64,000 nt of DNA from an uncultured Acetatifactor sp. (lineage in GTDB: Bacteria; Bacillota; Clostridia; Lachnospirales; Lachnospiraceae): contig CANQEH010000009.1 in NCBI GenBank assembly GCA_947594835.1, positions 1 to 64,000 on the forward strand, written 5' to 3'. The stretch's first letter is position 1. Each line of letters begins with the position of its first letter. The position numbers and the translations under genes are program-made. The notes under the pieces were generated by a model that saw nothing but the letters and a program-made list of their open reading frames with translations, did not search any database and was not told the origin of the DNA. This document shows, piece by piece, positions 33,163 to 42,599 of the stretch.

Positions 33163-35214
33163 ATGGACAACGGAAAAAAGAAGTATTCCTGCGACATACT
33201 GATCGTGGATGACGACGAATTTAATCTGGCCATCGCGGAGGATATGCTCAAAGACAATTACTCGATACATTCCGTTTTATCCGGGCAGGAAGCGCTTGAT
33301 TACCTTCAGGACAATACGCCGAAGCTGATCTTACTGGATATCTATATGCCTGGGATGGACGGCTTTGAGACCATGCGCCGGATCCAGGAAAACAGCGAGT
33401 GGAAAAAGATTCCCATCATTTTCCTCACGGCGGACAACAAGGCGGAGACGGAAAAAGAGTGCCTTTTACAGGGCGCGGTGGATTTTGTGACAAAGCCCTT
33501 TGTCCCCATGGTGATGCAGAGCCGCATCGACCGCACTATGGAATTGTCCCAGCTGCAGAACGATCTGGAGAGCCGTCTGGAAGAGAAGACCAAGCTGGTG
33601 GAGAAGGTGTCTCTGAACGCCATCATGACCATCGCAAACACCATCGACGCAAACGACGAGTATACCGCGGGACATTCCAAGCGGGTGGCGAAGTGCGCCG
33701 CCGCCATCGCAAAACATCTCAACTGGCCCGAAAACGAGGTACAGAACCTGACCTATATCGCGCTGCTGCACGACATCGGCAAGATCGGCGTGCCGGATGC
33801 GATTTTAAATAAACCCACACGGCTCAGCGACGAAGAATTTGCCGTTATCAAGAGCCATTCGGTCATCGGAAGCGAAATCTTAAAGGACGTCTACATGATA
33901 AAAAATGCCGCCGACGGGGCGCTGTATCACCATGAGCGCTACGACGGCAGCGGGTATCCTTTTGGCATCAAAGGGGAGGAGATCCCTCTGTGCGCCCGCA
34001 TCATCAGCATTGCAGACGCCTATGACGCCATGACCTCCAACCGTATCTATCGGCATAGGCTGGACAAAGCGACCGTGCTGGAAGAGTTTGAAAACGGCCG
34101 CGGGAGGCAGTTTGATCCGGAACTGACAGATCTGTTCCTGGAGATGCTGCGGACGGATTTCGATCCGGCGGCAGAGGAGTATGAGCTGCCCGTCAACGGC
34201 GACCTGGCCATGGAAAACAGCGCCATGTTCTCTAAGGCGCTGACGGCATATTCCGAGAATTTCCAGAACAAGGCGTCTACGGATCTTCTGACGGGGCTGC
34301 ACAATAAGTCTTATGCGGAAAAGCAGATCAGAAAGCTGCTGGAGGAAAAGCACTACGGTGCGCTCCTTTTGATGGATCTGGATGATTTCAAACAGGTCAA
34401 CGCCGTGCTGGGCCATATCGTGGGAGATGTGGCGCTGAAGCTGACGGCGGATGCGCTGCGGGCCAACACATCGGAGAAGGATGTGATCTGCAGACTGAGC
34501 GGGGACGAGTTCATGGTATTTCTGACCGACGTGCTGAGCCGGAAGGAAATCGTGCAGACCGTACAGAAAATACGGGAGATGTTTGCGGAGAGCCTGCGGA
34601 GGCTGGACTGCTCCAATGCCACGTCCATCTCCACAGGGATTGCCATCTGCCCTCTGGACGGAAAGAATTTTGAGTCTCTCTATCGGAATGCGGGCAAATC
34701 CCTGTACTATGTGAAGCGCAATGCCAAGAGCCGCTACTCGTTCTACAGCCAGGAGCGGATCGGCGACAGGGGCTTAAAGACCGCTACCGACTTAAGCCAT
34801 ATCCGAAGTATTCTGGAAGGGCGTCTGACTGAGGATCAGCGGGGCGCTTTCCGGGTCAATTACAGGGACTTTAACCAGCTCTACAAGTACATCCAAAGAG
34901 GCGTCAAGAGGAATGCCCAGCAGGTGCAGATCCTTCTGTTCACCCTGTCTGTGGAGGACAATGAAGACCTGTGCCTGGGCTCTGAGGAACCGATGCAGAC
35001 GCTGGAGCTGGCCGTCGCCTCCTCCCTGCGGGCGGTAGACGTGGGCACCCGGTACAGCAGTATGCAGTATATCGTGATTCTGCTGGACACCAATCTGGAA
35101 AACGGCAAGAAGGTGGCAGACAGGGTGGTCAAGCAGTTTTACCGCATCTATGGCGGCAAGGGCGTGCTGGTATCCTACAACATTGAGACGATGCAGCCGT
35201 CGCCTGCTCCGTGA
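33163..35214 (+). CDS. REC - HD-GYP - GGDEF signalling protein
   Basis: The 683-residue soluble protein starts with a receiver domain (phospho-Asp59 in LILLDIYMPGMDG). Next is an HD-GYP phosphodiesterase domain (H203-D204 in LLHDIGKIGVPD, HHERYDGSGYPFG with GYP at 264-266). A GGDEF domain follows at about 375-530 with SGDEF at 446-450 in place of GGDEF. The last 150 residues look like a second, degenerate GGDEF-like fold (VGTRYSSMQYIVILLDT where the signature should be). The HD-GYP part should hydrolyse cyclic di-GMP; activity of the SGDEF domain is plausible but uncertain. GGAGGGAG precedes the ATG. No kinase is adjacent. Confidence 0.88.
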   Translation: MDNGKKKYSCDILIVDDDEFNLAIAEDMLKDNYSIHSVLSGQEALDYLQDNTPKLILLDIYMPGMDGFETMRRIQENSEWKKIPIIFLTADNKAETEKECLLQGAVDFVTKPFVPMVMQSRIDRTMELSQLQNDLESRLEEKTKLVEKVSLNAIMTIANTIDANDEYTAGHSKRVAKCAAAIAKHLNWPENEVQNLTYIALLHDIGKIGVPDAILNKPTRLSDEEFAVIKSHSVIGSEILKDVYMIKNAADGALYHHERYDGSGYPFGIKGEEIPLCARIISIADAYDAMTSNRIYRHRLDKATVLEEFENGRGRQFDPELTDLFLEMLRTDFDPAAEEYELPVNGDLAMENSAMFSKALTAYSENFQNKASTDLLTGLHNKSYAEKQIRKLLEEKHYGALLLMDLDDFKQVNAVLGHIVGDVALKLTADALRANTSEKDVICRLSGDEFMVFLTDVLSRKEIVQTVQKIREMFAESLRRLDCSNATSISTGIAICPLDGKNFESLYRNAGKSLYYVKRNAKSRYSFYSQERIGDRGLKTATDLSHIRSILEGRLTEDQRGAFRVNYRDFNQLYKYIQRGVKRNAQQVQILLFTLSVEDNEDLCLGSEEPMQTLELAVASSLRAVDVGTRYSSMQYIVILLDTNLENGKKVADRVVKQFYRIYGGKGVLVSYNIETMQPSPAP

Positions 35215-35261
35215 GTCTGGGGCGCAGTTGAAAAGTATCCGATAAAAAATATAAAAAATGC

Positions 35262-35290
35262 TTGCATTTATTTGGACAATCTATTATAAT
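35262..35290 (+). promoter_or_regulatory. Promoter of tRNA-Lys
   Basis: TTGCAT (35262-35267) and a perfect TATAAT (35285-35290) are 17 bp apart, 30 bp before the tRNA. Confidence 0.8.
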
Positions 35291-35320
35291 AACTTTTGTG
35301 TTCGTCACAAGTAAATGATT

Positions 35321-35393
35321 GCACCGCTAGCTCAGTTGGTAGAGCACCTGACTCTTAATCAGGGTGTCCAGGGTTCGAGCCCCTGGCGGTGCA
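35321..35393 (+). tRNA. tRNA-Lys (anticodon CTT)
   Basis: The 73-nt cloverleaf has acceptor GCACCGC/GCGGTGC with discriminator A, D-arm AGCTCAGTTGGTAGAGC, anticodon stem CCTGA/TCAGG with loop CTCTTAA, and T-loop GTTCGAGCC. CCA is not encoded. Confidence 0.95.
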
Positions 35394-35417
35394 CACTCTC
35401 TCTTTGGAGAGTAAGGA

Positions 35418-35463
35418 GAACTGGTTTTGAGGACGTAAGAGCCTTGGGGTCGGTTCTTTTTTT
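35418..35463 (+). terminator. Terminator of tRNA-Lys
   Basis: A 15-bp stem rich in G-T wobble pairs (35418-35432 with 35442-35456) is followed by seven T's. The stem is only evident when wobble pairs are allowed, and would form in RNA but not as a DNA cruciform. Confidence 0.75.
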
Positions 35464-35498
35464 CTTCTGAGGTACACATTTGTGGGAAAAGAGGGTTT

Positions 35499-36119
35499 AT
35501 GAAAATTTATCTGGTAAGACACGGTGAAACTGACTGGAATCGGGGAGAAAAGCTTCAGGGCCAGAGCGACGTGCCCTTAAATGAATACGGGATACAGCTG
35601 GCCCGGGAGACAGGGGAGGCACTGGAATCGGTTCCCTTTGATCTTGCATTCTGTTCGCCCTTAGGGAGGGCCGTGCAGACCGCCAAAATACTCTTAGGCA
35701 GCAGGGAGATTCCGCTGTGCCAGGATCCGCGGCTGATGGAGATGCGCTTCGGGGTGATGGAGGGAGTGGCCTTTCGGGACGCCAGGACGGATGAAAAAAA
35801 TCCCATGTATCACTTTTTTCATGCCCCGGCGTGTTACCAGCCGCCCGAGGGCGCGGAATCCTTTCAGCAGCTCTATGACCGGACGGCGGAGTTTTTGAGG
35901 GAAAGGATCCTGCCGCTGGAGGGGATGTATCAGAATGTGCTGATCGCCGCACATGGGGCTGTGAACAGGAGCATCATCAATCCTTTGGCCGGGATCGATC
36001 TGGCACATTTCTGGCAGATCCGCCTGCCAAACTGCGCAGTGTGCCTGCTCTCGCTGGAAAACGGGAAGCTGAGCCTGCTGGAAGCGGGCAGGATCTATTA
36101 CGGGGAATCGGAGGGATAA
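35499..36119 (+). CDS. Histidine phosphatase family protein
   Basis: The 206-residue protein has the catalytic phospho-His motif LVRHGETDWN at residue 5, the CSPLGRAVQTAKIL segment, the acidic EMRFGVMEG region, and the second catalytic His in LIAAHGAVNRSI. The family includes phosphoglycerate mutases, adenosylcobalamin phosphatases and nonspecific phosphatases; the substrate cannot be assigned. GAGGG lies upstream of the ATG. Convergent with the YesN-like gene; a CCCTGCC/GGCAGGG hairpin (36121-36145) lies between. Confidence 0.88.
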   Translation: MKIYLVRHGETDWNRGEKLQGQSDVPLNEYGIQLARETGEALESVPFDLAFCSPLGRAVQTAKILLGSREIPLCQDPRLMEMRFGVMEGVAFRDARTDEKNPMYHFFHAPACYQPPEGAESFQQLYDRTAEFLRERILPLEGMYQNVLIAAHGAVNRSIINPLAGIDLAHFWQIRLPNCAVCLLSLENGKLSLLEAGRIYYGESEG

Positions 36120-36147
36120 TCCCTGCCGCAGAGGCGATGGCAGGGCC

Positions 36148-37755
36148 TTACAGCAATTTATTGTTTACATAATCGGTGGGGGAGACACCCTCGATCTTTT
36201 TAAACACCTTGCTGAAGTAAAAGGCGCTCTCAAATCCTAGGGCGTCTGCAACCTCATAAATCTTCATGCCGCCTTCTTCCAGCAGCTTCTTGCTTTCGTT
36301 GATCTTACATTGGCTGATGTATTCGCTAAAACCGATTTCATTGTATCTGCCAAACAGCTGGCTCAGATAGTTGGGGCTGATGCTGAATACCGTTGCAACT
36401 TCGTTTAGCGTCAGCTTTTCCCGTATATGTTCATGGATATATTTTTTTACATTTGCCACGATATGGTTTTTGTAATCCCGTGATCTGCTCTCGAAGAGCT
36501 CCGCCAGCTTTTCTGAGAAAGCTTTCAGCCAGGCTACGATCTGCTCCACGGAGGTCTGCCGGTAGATGGAGCGGTAGCCGTCCGGAGAATCCCGGTAAAA
36601 ATCTGACACGACGGCTTCGCCGTTCTGCAGCAGAGAGATGGATAGATACAAAATATTGCAGGCGGCGTCCAGAGCCTGTACATAATGCTGGGGGTTTGCC
36701 AGAAAAAGTTCGCAAATGTCTCCGATCGTAGCGGTCAGCGCTTCGGGGTCATACTCCTCAAATGCCTTGGTCAGGCCGGATTTGAACAGGCTGAAGTTAA
36801 AGGAATGGTGAGAACTGTCATTCCGGGCGCATTGTTCAAAGGCGATAACGGGGGGGTGAAGAGCTGCCTCCTGAAAAGCCATCCGGGAACACTGATAAGA
36901 CTCGCTGATGGAGACAGGGTTTTCCACCGGGCTTCCGATACCGCAGCGAAGCCCCACGTTATAATAATTTTCCAGGGTGACGTTGACCTGACAGAGGATG
37001 TCTGTGATTTCGCCTACACAGGGGAAAGCACTCTGAGCGCAGTCTTCCTCGTAGCAGAAAATCAGCGCAAGATGCCGGGTGTCCAAGGCTAAGGCATAGC
37101 AGAACCGATATTTCATCACGAGTTCCTGAACCATGCGCAGGGAAGAGGTATACAGGGCAAACTGCCTTTCCGCCGGGAGGGCTTCTGCCTGACTGCTCTG
37201 CAGCTCCCCATAGCAGCAGACATAAGTCTTGTAGTGAAAATCCAGACCAAGATCCCTGCTCTGCAGCGCAAACTGATCTTCCGATTCAAACAGGTTGTAC
37301 AGCAGACGGATCAGAAATTTATCGTAGAACGATTGAGAACTGACATCAGTGTCGCATTTATCTCTTTCGCTTTCGCGCAGTTTTTCCAGTACCTTTTCGA
37401 CAGAAGACCGCAGATTTTCCGGCGTGAGCTCCAGCTTTACCAGGTAATCGGATACCTGATAGGTCAGAGCCTCCTTGGCCATGTGAAAGTCTTCATAGCT
37501 TGTGAGGATCAGGAAGAAAGGGCGCTCGCTGCCATAGCGCTCCCGGCAGACCCGGGTCAGCTCCAGTCCGTCCATGACAGGCATCTTGATGTCTGTGATC
37601 ACAATGTCCGGCGACTGTTCTTCTATGATCTTTAACGCGGCCTGGCCGTTTATGGCGGTACCGCAGATCTCAAGGCCAAGAGCGTTCCAGTCCAGCATGG
37701 ATTTGATCCCCACCTGAACCAGGGGCTCGTCGTCAACGATCAACAGTTTGTACAT
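36148..37755 (-). CDS. YesN-like AraC-family response regulator
   Basis: The 535-residue regulator has a receiver domain (acidic DDE at 8-10, phospho-Asp55 in DIVITDIKMPVMDG), a long middle region of about 300 residues, and a C-terminal AraC-type double helix-turn-helix (LTLNEVATVFSISPNYLSQLF then YEVADALGFESAFYFSKVFKK). YesN-type regulators act with YesM-type kinases to switch on sugar ABC transporters when their glycan is present. Its kinase lies 30 bp upstream and the likely target is the divergent binding-protein operon at 39970. Confidence 0.93.
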   Translation of the reverse strand: MYKLLIVDDEPLVQVGIKSMLDWNALGLEICGTAINGQAALKIIEEQSPDIVITDIKMPVMDGLELTRVCRERYGSERPFFLILTSYEDFHMAKEALTYQVSDYLVKLELTPENLRSSVEKVLEKLRESERDKCDTDVSSQSFYDKFLIRLLYNLFESEDQFALQSRDLGLDFHYKTYVCCYGELQSSQAEALPAERQFALYTSSLRMVQELVMKYRFCYALALDTRHLALIFCYEEDCAQSAFPCVGEITDILCQVNVTLENYYNVGLRCGIGSPVENPVSISESYQCSRMAFQEAALHPPVIAFEQCARNDSSHHSFNFSLFKSGLTKAFEEYDPEALTATIGDICELFLANPQHYVQALDAACNILYLSISLLQNGEAVVSDFYRDSPDGYRSIYRQTSVEQIVAWLKAFSEKLAELFESRSRDYKNHIVANVKKYIHEHIREKLTLNEVATVFSISPNYLSQLFGRYNEIGFSEYISQCKINESKKLLEEGGMKIYEVADALGFESAFYFSKVFKKIEGVSPTDYVNNKLL

Positions 37756-37785
37756 AGATTCTCCTTTCTGTCTTCTGCGGGCGGA

Positions 37786-39612
37786 TCAGGAATGCACCTG
37801 CAGATTTTCGTCCGGGGCTGGCGCGGCGACAGCGGGAATGTGTACGGACATGGTGGTATAGCTTCCTTCCTGGCTGTCGATGGTAATGCCGTACTGCGCT
37901 CCGAACTGATACTGGATCCGCTTGTGCACATTGCTGATGCCGATCTGACGGAAAAAGTCGGCGCTGTCCTCCTGATTTTCCTGGAGCACCTGGCGGGCCT
38001 TTTCCAGGGACATACCGACGCCGTCATCCGTTACGTCAATGCGGATATTTCCGGCATTGCCCTCATAAAAGGCGTGTACCGTGATGTGGCCGGGGCTGCC
38101 CTTCGGCTCGATGCCGTGGAAAATAGCGTTTTCCACAAGAGGCTGCAGGGTAAATTTAATGATCAGGCTGTCGTAAATGGCATCGTCGTCCACCTGGGTG
38201 GTAAAGGTGATCGTACCGCCGTACCGATAATTCTGTATGGTGCAGTAGTCTGATAACAGGGACAGTTCCTCGCGGATCGGCACGGACAGGCTCGTTCCCT
38301 TGGAAATGCTCCTCAGCAGCCTGGAGAGGGCTGTGGTCATCTCCGATATGCCGTCTGCGCCCTGGATGGAGGCCATCCACTTGATGGAATTTAATGTATT
38401 GTATAAAAAGTGCGGGTTAATCTGACTCTGAAGCATCTGATATTCCAGGTCTTTTTTCTGCTTTTCATCCTCCAGGCGTTTGTTCATTAAGGTGTAGACG
38501 CTTTCGGACAGATCATTGATTCCCTTTCCGATGTCGCCCAGCTCATGATCCCACTCGATTGCCGGCTCACGGCTGAAATCGCCGCCGGATATCCTGTCGA
38601 TCTTTGCGCGGATCTGTGCCACCGGAAGGTGTATCATGCGGTTCATCAGGAACATCAGGAGAATGCCGATGGCGATGATGCCGATCAAAATGCTGCCCAG
38701 GATGATCCAGAAGAGCAGCAACTGACTTTGAAACTCCTGCTGTGAAATGCTCTGGCACAGCCAGCTGTCCGGGAGATTGAGAGGAGTGGACACCAGGGTT
38801 TTGTGCCTTCCGTCATCGGTCAGTATCTGGGTGATGGACGCATTGCCGGTGAGGGCGGAGGACGTCATATCCCTGAGGGTTTGAAAAGAGGCGTCTATCT
38901 CCTGGAAGCCGCTTTCTGTCAGCAGATATGTATGCTCTCCCAGTTTCAGGTAAATATTGCTGTCTTTTGCCGTGACATAGCGCTCCAGCGGCGCCGCAAA
39001 GAGATCTTCCGATATTTCAATATAGAGAAAACCGCCCTGTACGGAGCTGTACTGGTAAGTGATGGGCCGGATGATCGTAAGAATCTTCTGATCCTTACGG
39101 CTGAAAGGCGCCTGGGTAAAGCCGGTGGAAAAATCGTACCCCTGGGCGCCCAGGATCGTTTCGTAATAGGGCAGATCCGGAATGGCAGCAGCCAGATTCG
39201 CGTTTGTGGAGTATGTTGGATTACAGATCTGGAGAAAGCGGTCTCCCGAGATGACCGCCGCACGGGGGATATAACTGCTGGAAGGATTGTTATTGTATTC
39301 TTCTGTGATTCTCTCATGGGTGGAAATCGCCAATGAGGAATCGGAGGATGCGCTTTTTTCTATGTAAGAGATCACGTCAGGGCTGACCTGGCAGAAACGG
39401 GCCAGGCGATATACGTCGTTCATACTGCTGTCAATGGTGTCCGAGAGCAGACGCAGATTGGTCTCCGCGGAATGGATCAGGCTCAGATGAAGATAATTAT
39501 GATACATATAATAGCTGACAAAGCTGATGAGCAGACACATGGCCATAATGCAGGACAAGGTCACACACAATATTCTTCTCTGTATTTTATTGGAGTGGCG
39601 TGTGGCTTTCAT
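37786..39612 (-). CDS. YesM-like sensor histidine kinase
   Basis: The 608-residue membrane kinase has span 1 (residues about 14-36), an extracellular Cache-like sensor of about 270 residues, span 2 (LLFWIILGSILIGIIAIGIL), HAMP (RMIHLPVAQIRAKIDRISGG), then a His_kinase domain with QSQINPHFLYNTLNSIKWMA carrying the phospho-His, and an ATPase domain with LQPLVENAIFHGIEP and DDGVGMS. Start at 39612 follows AAAGGA at 6 bases; the frame extends 28 codons upstream with no ribosome site. Operon with the YesN-like gene. Confidence 0.93.
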   Translation of the reverse strand: MKATRHSNKIQRRILCVTLSCIMAMCLLISFVSYYMYHNYLHLSLIHSAETNLRLLSDTIDSSMNDVYRLARFCQVSPDVISYIEKSASSDSSLAISTHERITEEYNNNPSSSYIPRAAVISGDRFLQICNPTYSTNANLAAAIPDLPYYETILGAQGYDFSTGFTQAPFSRKDQKILTIIRPITYQYSSVQGGFLYIEISEDLFAAPLERYVTAKDSNIYLKLGEHTYLLTESGFQEIDASFQTLRDMTSSALTGNASITQILTDDGRHKTLVSTPLNLPDSWLCQSISQQEFQSQLLLFWIILGSILIGIIAIGILLMFLMNRMIHLPVAQIRAKIDRISGGDFSREPAIEWDHELGDIGKGINDLSESVYTLMNKRLEDEKQKKDLEYQMLQSQINPHFLYNTLNSIKWMASIQGADGISEMTTALSRLLRSISKGTSLSVPIREELSLLSDYCTIQNYRYGGTITFTTQVDDDAIYDSLIIKFTLQPLVENAIFHGIEPKGSPGHITVHAFYEGNAGNIRIDVTDDGVGMSLEKARQVLQENQEDSADFFRQIGISNVHKRIQYQFGAQYGITIDSQEGSYTTMSVHIPAVAAPAPDENLQVHS

Positions 39613-39969
39613 GGAATCCTTTCTGCGCCTTGTCTGCCGCGGATGCAATCTCCGGGGATAAAAGCGATGTATGGCCGTCCGGCCGCTTCCTGTCAAGAAT
39701 AAGATGATGATATTGATTATACCATACTTCCTTTTTTAAAGGGATTCTTTTCATGCGAAACTAAAAATATTGCATGGAAAAATAAAAAAATACATGGGAT
39801 GGACAGGATTCTATTTGAAAATTGACAGAAATATGAAGAAATTGTAAATTAAATATAAATATATTCCATGTAATAAAACAATGGGAAAATATATACTGAA
39901 ACTGTACTGATCCAGAGGTATTTTCCCTCTGCGACACGGACAGACCTTTAGAAAAAAGGAGGATGAAAC
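39613..39969. promoter_or_regulatory. Divergent control region, kinase / glycan operon
   Basis: This 357-bp AT-rich gap holds the start sites for both directions. A clear plus-strand promoter is TTGACA (39822-39827) with TAAATT (39845-39850), spacer 17, about 110 bp before the binding-protein gene. Repeated ATTCCATG/CATGGRAA words occur at about 39773, 39793 and 39866 and may be sites for the AraC-type regulator; this is inference. Confidence 0.55.
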
Positions 39970-41361
39970 ATGAAAAAGAAAATTCTAAGCGTTCTGCTGA
40001 CAGCGGCAATGATGAGCACTCTGCTGGCGGGATGCGGTAACGGTGCAGGCAGCGCAGATTCCTCATCCGATCAGGGCACGGCTGGCACAACAGACAGCAC
40101 GACTGACAACAGCGGCACAGCGGATGCCGGAAGCAGCCAGACAGATGCCCCCGCAAGTGCAGAGCCTGTCACGTTAAAATGGGCAATCTGGGATGAAGCC
40201 ACTACCCCTTATTGGCAGGATTTAAAGGACGCATATGAAGCGACCCATGATAATGTCACCATCGAGATGGTGGATCTGGGTTCCACCGATTACATGACCG
40301 TTCTCGCAACGGAGCTGTCCGGAGACGGAACAGATTTTGACGTAGTGACCATCAAGGATGTGCCCGGTTACGCAACACTGGTTCAGAAAAACGCTATCAT
40401 GGCCCTGGACGATTACATTGCGGCAGACGGCGTTGACCTGGGCAAGTATGCGGGAGCTACCGATCAGGTGACGGTAGACGGCAAGCTCTATGAACTGCCC
40501 TTCAGAAACGATTTCTGGGTAGTGTTCTACAATAAGGATCTGTTCGACGCAAAGGGCGTTCCTTATCCCACCAACGACATGACTTTTGAGCAGTATGATG
40601 AGCTGGCAAGAAAGATGACCGACACCACCTTTGGCTCCCAGGTCTACGGCGCACATTACCACACCTGGAGAAGCGACGTCCAGCTGTTTGCAGTACTGGA
40701 CGGCAAGCACACGATCTTAGACGGCAACTATGACTATATGAAGCCTTACTACGAGATGGTTCTGGATCAGGAAGCTGACGGCGTCTGCAGAAAGTACACG
40801 GATCTGACCACAGAGGGCCTGCACTATTCCGCAGCATTCTCCGGCGGCGACGTGGCCATGATGAACATGGGTTCCTGGTTTATTGCAACCATGATCGCAA
40901 ATCTGCAGTCCGGCGAGTATGATTCCAGCCTGTGCGGCAACTGGGGCATTGTAAAGTATCCCCACGCAGACGGCGTTGAGCCTGGTTCCACCCTGGGCAC
41001 CATTACCGGCATTTCCGTTACCTCCGCTACCGATACTCCCGATGCGGCATGGGATTTCGTGAAGTTCGTAAGCGGCGAGGAAGGCGCGGCAGTGATGGCT
41101 TCCAGCGGCAACTTCCCGGCTATCATGACCGATGAGGCCATGGATCTGATCGTAAATCTGGACGGCTTCCCTACCGACGATGCAAGTAAGGAAGCTCTGA
41201 ATGTAGCGAACCTGTACCTTGAGGTTCCCTATGCAGAGAATGTATCCGAGATCAACTCCATTCTGGACACCTATCACGGTTCCATCATGTCTGGCGAGAT
41301 GAGCATTGACGAAGGCATCGCAAAGATGAATGAGGAAGTGACAAAGGTTCTGGGCCAATAA
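39970..41361 (+). CDS. Sugar-binding lipoprotein (family 1)
   Basis: The 463-residue binding protein has a lipoprotein signal ending LLAGC at about residue 21, a Ser/Thr/Asp-rich linker to about 60, then the bilobed fold (TLKWAIWDEATTPYWQDL, DVVTIKDVPGYA, YELPFRNDFWVVFYNKDLFDAKG, FSGGDVAMMNMGSWF). It is the first gene of the operon controlled by the divergent YesMN pair. Ligand is probably an uronate-containing oligosaccharide, judged by the neighbouring enzymes. A terminator-like stem after it should make it more abundant than the permeases. Confidence 0.92.
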   Translation: MKKKILSVLLTAAMMSTLLAGCGNGAGSADSSSDQGTAGTTDSTTDNSGTADAGSSQTDAPASAEPVTLKWAIWDEATTPYWQDLKDAYEATHDNVTIEMVDLGSTDYMTVLATELSGDGTDFDVVTIKDVPGYATLVQKNAIMALDDYIAADGVDLGKYAGATDQVTVDGKLYELPFRNDFWVVFYNKDLFDAKGVPYPTNDMTFEQYDELARKMTDTTFGSQVYGAHYHTWRSDVQLFAVLDGKHTILDGNYDYMKPYYEMVLDQEADGVCRKYTDLTTEGLHYSAAFSGGDVAMMNMGSWFIATMIANLQSGEYDSSLCGNWGIVKYPHADGVEPGSTLGTITGISVTSATDTPDAAWDFVKFVSGEEGAAVMASSGNFPAIMTDEAMDLIVNLDGFPTDDASKEALNVANLYLEVPYAENVSEINSILDTYHGSIMSGEMSIDEGIAKMNEEVTKVLGQ

Positions 41362-41376
41362 TAGGGTAAACTTCAT

Positions 41377-41408
41377 GAGGAGCCGTAGGATACGGCTCCT
41401 CTTGTTTT
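41377..41408 (+). terminator. Attenuating terminator after binding protein
   Basis: A perfect 11-bp stem (GAGGAGCCGTA 41377-41387 with 41391-41401) is followed by TTGTTTTC. It probably lets only part of transcription reach the permease genes. Confidence 0.7.
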
Positions 41409-41494
41409 CTGAAAATCAATTACCTTGCAGGAAGAAAAGGAACTGATGAAGCAATCAATCAGCGGAAGGTTCTGCCTGAGAAAGGAGTGTCTTC

Positions 41495-42559
41495 ATGCCG
41501 AAAATGGATGAAGCTCAGAAGACAGCGAGGATCGATTCTCTGCAGGAAGAATTGACCGGGCTGATCACGGCTGTGCGGACAGAGACGGACAGCAAAAAAC
41601 GGCGCAAAATGATCGCACAGATCGGAGCCTATAACAGAAAGATTGATACCATAAAATCCGGGAAAATGCTGAGCCGTGAAGCAAAGAGGGATCTGGTAGC
41701 CTACTCTTTTATCGCTCCCAATTTTATCGGATTCTGTGTATTCACACTGATCCCGATTGTGTTTGCCTTTGCGCTTGCGTTTATGAACTGGGATGGCAGC
41801 AACCCCGTACAATGGGCGGGACTCAGCAATTTCATCAAACTCAAAGACGATGTGTTTTTTGTGGCGGCGCTGAAAAATACGATCCTGTACTGTGTGGGAA
41901 CTGTGCCGCTGACGATGGCGGCTTCCCTTGCACTGGCCATCGTATTAAATCAGAAAGTGAAAGGGAGGGGCATTTTCAGGACGCTTTCCTTTTTCCCTTA
42001 TGTGGCGTCCCTGGTGGCCATTACTTCCGTCTGGAAGATGCTGTTCCACCCCTCTAAGGGCCCCATCAATAATCTTTTGTACACGGTTTTCCATGTGCCC
42101 CAGGACAAACTGCCCCAGTGGTTTACAGGCGGGCTGGTGCTGTTATCCATGATTCTGTTCAGCATATGGAAGTACATGGGCTATTACATGGTAATTTATC
42201 TGGCAGGGCTTCAGGGCATTCCCGGAGAACTGTATGAGGCGGCGAGTCTGGACGGCGCCACTACCTGGCAGAAGTTCCGGTATGTAACCTGGCCGCAGTT
42301 AAGCTCTACCACCTTCTTTGTGGTTGTCATGCTCACCATCAACTGCTTTAAGGTGTATGACGTGGCCATCATGCTGGCGGCGGGAGGAAACGGTACGCTG
42401 ACGGAATCTTCTACGGTGCTGGTATACTATATCTATCAAAAGGCGTTCATAGACTGGAACCTGGGATATTCCAGCGCAGTGGCAATGGTGCTGTTTTTGC
42501 TGGTGCTCCTTGTGACCATTATTCAGTTCCGGGGACAGGCAAAGAGAGACCGCGTCTGA
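41495..42559 (+). CDS. Sugar ABC permease, MalF/UgpA-like
   Basis: The 354-residue permease has a charged 65-residue N-terminal extension (coiled-coil-like) before six membrane spans. The EAA loop is PGELYEAASLDGATTWQKFRYVTWPQL near residue 245. It pairs with the MalG-like permease at 43522; an F5/8C-like gene lies between them. GAAAGGAG precedes the start. The extension is unusual in length for this family and may contact the cytoplasmic partner. Confidence 0.92.
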   Translation: MPKMDEAQKTARIDSLQEELTGLITAVRTETDSKKRRKMIAQIGAYNRKIDTIKSGKMLSREAKRDLVAYSFIAPNFIGFCVFTLIPIVFAFALAFMNWDGSNPVQWAGLSNFIKLKDDVFFVAALKNTILYCVGTVPLTMAASLALAIVLNQKVKGRGIFRTLSFFPYVASLVAITSVWKMLFHPSKGPINNLLYTVFHVPQDKLPQWFTGGLVLLSMILFSIWKYMGYYMVIYLAGLQGIPGELYEAASLDGATTWQKFRYVTWPQLSSTTFFVVVMLTINCFKVYDVAIMLAAGGNGTLTESSTVLVYYIYQKAFIDWNLGYSSAVAMVLFLLVLLVTIIQFRGQAKRDRV

Positions 42560-42599
42560 TTCGGAAGGATTCCGATGGAAATCGGAAGAGGGAGGCTGT

